Below, in pieces: positions 46,820 through 48,769 of a stretch of DNA of 48,769 nt; position 1 is the stretch's first letter, and every line of letters starts with the position of its first letter. Below the pieces are notes generated by a model that ran no database searches, was not told where the DNA came from, and saw only the letters and a program-made list of their open reading frames with translations. Source of the stretch: Lachnospiraceae bacterium (GTDB lineage: Bacteria > Bacillota > Clostridia > Lachnospirales > Lachnospiraceae); the NCBI GenBank assembly GCA_022793375.1, contig JAAWCS010000072.1:1-48769 (forward strand), given 5' to 3'. Made by a program: the position numbers and the translations under genes.

Positions 46820-48136
46820 TTATGGTTGCATATACCGTTTGCTCATAGCGCTTACAATTCCAAAATAGCAAATATAAAAAACTGCGATACACGCCCCAAA
46901 CTCACCCGTTAATTTGAGCAGAATATTCTTCAAAGACGCCGGCAGCATTAAGTTCATTTTTCCATTCAGTAACGGTATGCAGAATAAAATAATTAATAAA
47001 GCCATTACCATGGGAGAAGCCAATTTAATAGCGATCTGCTTATTCATAAGTTTTGCGATCTGCGTATTGCTTTTTCCCATACAGCGCATGATCGGATTGC
47101 TTTTTGAATTCTGTCTGACCTCTATAACCTGCTGTAAAGAAAGTATCGAAAAATAAATAACCAGAAACACGATGCAGATACTTATTTGTGAAGTTCCCAT
47201 CCACTGTCGCACAGCCGTATCAAAAAGCTGAAATCCTGGCTGCAATATCAACATTCCGGTTACAAAAGAACTCCAGGAAAACAAAAAGCAGGTGCAAAAA
47301 ACAGCATTCACCAGAGCAGCCGTTTTGAAATTAGACGTTACATTTGCCATAATATACAGCCGGTCTTTTTGATAGATCCGAATGGATTTCATTCGCCTGT
47401 ACGCATATAAATAGCCAAACACCCATTTGTAAAAGGCAAAAACAGATAGTAGCAAAGGAATTGCTGCAACAGATACGGGATAAACAATATAAACTTCCGG
47501 CAAAAAGACAATGCTGCAAACGCAACCGATGAAGCACGCAAAACTCAAAAAGAAAAGAATGCCCCATTTTTTATAGTTTTCTATATTTTTTACGCCTTGG
47601 TTGCGGTTTCTTTCATACATCAGCTCCCTTATTGGCAGCTTGTCTAAACGCCTCCTCAATTGAAAAGAGCATATTGCTTCAATAAGGCAAAAAAACAGAA
47701 ACGTATATAACATACTTTTACCATAAAGGTATCCGAAATGTTTTATTTCGTGCAATGGCTCACGGAAATACCAAAATCCATATAGAGAAAAACCGATTGT
47801 CGTTCCTGCTATATAGCAGCAAAAGCCAATCAACAAGACTTCGCATAGGAACAGCCGGGTTACTCTCTTTTTTTCCATACCCAATAATAACTAGCTTGCG
47901 AATTCTTTGGCCCGCTGCTTCAGCAGAAATAAGTCTATATATCCGACTAAAACTATTTGAATGGCCGCGATTAACAATGGCAGAGAAATTACTTGAAAAC
48001 CCGCTAATTCTCCTATAATGGCGATACAATTAGATACCTCTATAACCGCTAAAAGGATGGTCATGGTAACAACATATAAAAGATAATTTGTAAAAGACCG
48101 CTTGGCATTACGGATTGACAACTTCAAGTATATCAT
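46820..48136 (-). pseudogene. BceB-type ABC transporter permease interrupted by an in-frame TAG
   Basis: Translation from the ATG at 48136 gives MIYLKLSIRNAKRSFTNYLL and so on to ...AKEFAS, then TAG (47893-47891). The same frame continues LLLGMEKKRVTRLFLCEV for 350 more codons to the stop at 46820. Read through, the gene encodes about 438 residues with FtsX-like segments. Related permeases commonly read KEF(A/G)xYLLLGM here, so the TAG most likely replaces a Tyr codon (TAT/TAC). It is shorter than classical BceB (about 650), lacking a large extracellular loop. A TTG at 47884 could restart translation. It partners the ATPase gene just upstream, which it overlaps by 29 bases. The composition is clearly AT-richer than the rest of the window. 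Confidence 0.75.
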
Positions 48137-48769
48137 GGCTTTCTCCCTCTACCCATGCTATTTTCTTTAAAATGTCTGCAAAAAAGGTCTGTTTGTTTTC
48201 CTGTTCCCGGTTTAAGGACGTCTTTATTTCGCCGTCTTTCATAAACAAAATCCGATCGCAATAGCTGGCAGCCATGACATCATGTGTGACCATCAATATT
48301 GTTGCGCCGTACTCTCTGCAAAGCATTGCAAGAGTGTCTAAAAGCTGTCTGGCAGCGTGGGAATCTAACGCCCCGGTAGGCTCGTCCGCAAGTATAATAT
48401 CCGGATTAACCACAATAGCACGGGCGCAGGCGCAGCGCTGCCGCTGTCCTCCCGATACCTCATAGGGAAATTTATCTAATATTGCCGATAGATCCAGCTT
48501 TTCAGATAAACGTTGAATCGTTGGACGAACGCTTTCTTTGGAAACCTCTTTAATTGTCAAAGCAAGCGCAATATTTTCATAGATAGTCAAAGTTTCAAGC
48601 AAATTGTATTCTTGAAAAACAAAGCCTAAATGTCTGCGGCGAAATTCTGCCGCAGCTTCGTCTGGCATATCGGCTATATTCTGCCCGCTTATTCGTATTG
48701 TCCCATTTGTCGGCTTGTCTATTGTGGCTATTAAATTAAGCAATGTTGTTTTCCCGGAACCGGAAGCCC
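48108..48769 (-). CDS. BceA-type ABC transporter ATP-binding protein (5' end outside window)
   Basis: The frame is open to the window edge, where ASGSGKTTLLN forms Walker A, so only the first 35 or so residues are missing. Then follow the Q-loop VFQEYNLL, signature VSGGQRQR, Walker B IILADEPTGALD and the switch THD. The sequence AEFRRRHLGFVFQEYNLLE is typical of MacB/BceA-type ATPases, which drive antimicrobial peptide detachment or lipid II cycle protection. Its 3' end overlaps the permease gene. With the permease broken, this ATPase may have no working partner. Confidence 0.88.
   Translation of the reverse strand, partial: ASGSGKTTLLNLIATIDKPTNGTIRISGQNIADMPDEAAAEFRRRHLGFVFQEYNLLETLTIYENIALALTIKEVSKESVRPTIQRLSEKLDLSAILDKFPYEVSGGQRQRCACARAIVVNPDIILADEPTGALDSHAARQLLDTLAMLCREYGATILMVTHDVMAASYCDRILFMKDGEIKTSLNREQENKQTFFADILKKIAWVEGESHDILEVVNP

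Noticed and set aside
47891-47893. TAG as a pyrrolysine or recoded codon in the permease
   Set aside because: No pyl genes or downstream recoding structure are visible, and other genes in the window use ordinary stops. A nonsense mutation or read error is simpler.

Overview
The window looks like a chromosomal piece of a Gram-positive anaerobe of the class Clostridia, most likely in or near Lachnospiraceae. This is an inference from gene content and style: a two-gene minimal SUF (SmsCB) operon, AgrC/LytTR and BlaI/M56 regulatory pairs, Rpn-type PD-(D/E)XK genes, many GGAGG-type ribosome binding sites with some TTG/GTG starts, and promoters of the form TTGnnn-17-TAnnnT. Most of the window is GC-rich. 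Both ends (about 1-1150 and 46800-48769) and the stretch around 18550-18760 are visibly AT-richer. No rRNA, tRNA or CRISPR array was recognised.

Layout. 1-1150: a partial CPBP-type membrane protein and a decayed fragment resembling a conjugative-element gene. 1242-2902: smsC-smsB (Fe-S assembly). 3038-4825: secreted GH5 glucanase with a C-terminal CBM2-like module. 4968-5537: small lipoprotein (minus). 5741-12975: the most unusual locus, a five-gene dlt-like operon. It encodes a PLP decarboxylase / membrane anchor / transglutaminase fusion, a DltA-like adenylation enzyme, a carrier protein, an MBOAT acyltransferase and a DltD/SGNH-like protein with Cys where Ser is expected. A convergent gene (12991-14487) encodes a second membrane-anchored transglutaminase nearly identical in its last 238 residues to the fusion protein. 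14880-17573: ROK regulator and phosphohexomutase. 17732-20123: BlaI repressor, XRE regulator and M56 sensor protease. 20424-22085 (minus): AraD and a tandem GNAT protein. 22465-23490: Rpn-like nuclease gene, with a deleted, frameshifted second copy at 31678-32213.

23662-31387 is a PTS operon: PRD/EIIB/EIIA regulator, EIIA, EIIB, EIIC, two peptidases (M24, M42) and a MalY/PatB-type aminotransferase. It suggests import of a sugar linked to an amino acid or peptide. 32282-32971 (minus) is a HAD phosphatase. 33262-36779 holds rmlA, rmlB and glmM (nucleotide sugar and cell-envelope precursors). 37007-41098 holds hisC, an AI-2E family exporter and a long aminopeptidase P. 41255-42370 is the conserved rpsF-ssb-rpsR operon. 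42510-44610 (minus) is an AgrC-like kinase plus LytTR regulator, divergent from a Tat-exported flavoprotein lipoprotein (44897-46720). The window closes with a BceAB-type ABC transporter (minus) whose permease is broken by one in-frame TAG.

Two non-coding signals stand out. A short hairpin leader (consensus near TGCCCTGaaaACACGGGCA followed by an A-rich Shine-Dalgarno) recurs directly upstream of at least five unrelated genes between 25.5 and 45 kb, and is expanded into a 52-bp tandem array before the PTS EIIA gene. A separate palindromic element of about 100 bp occurs at 4835 and 36855.
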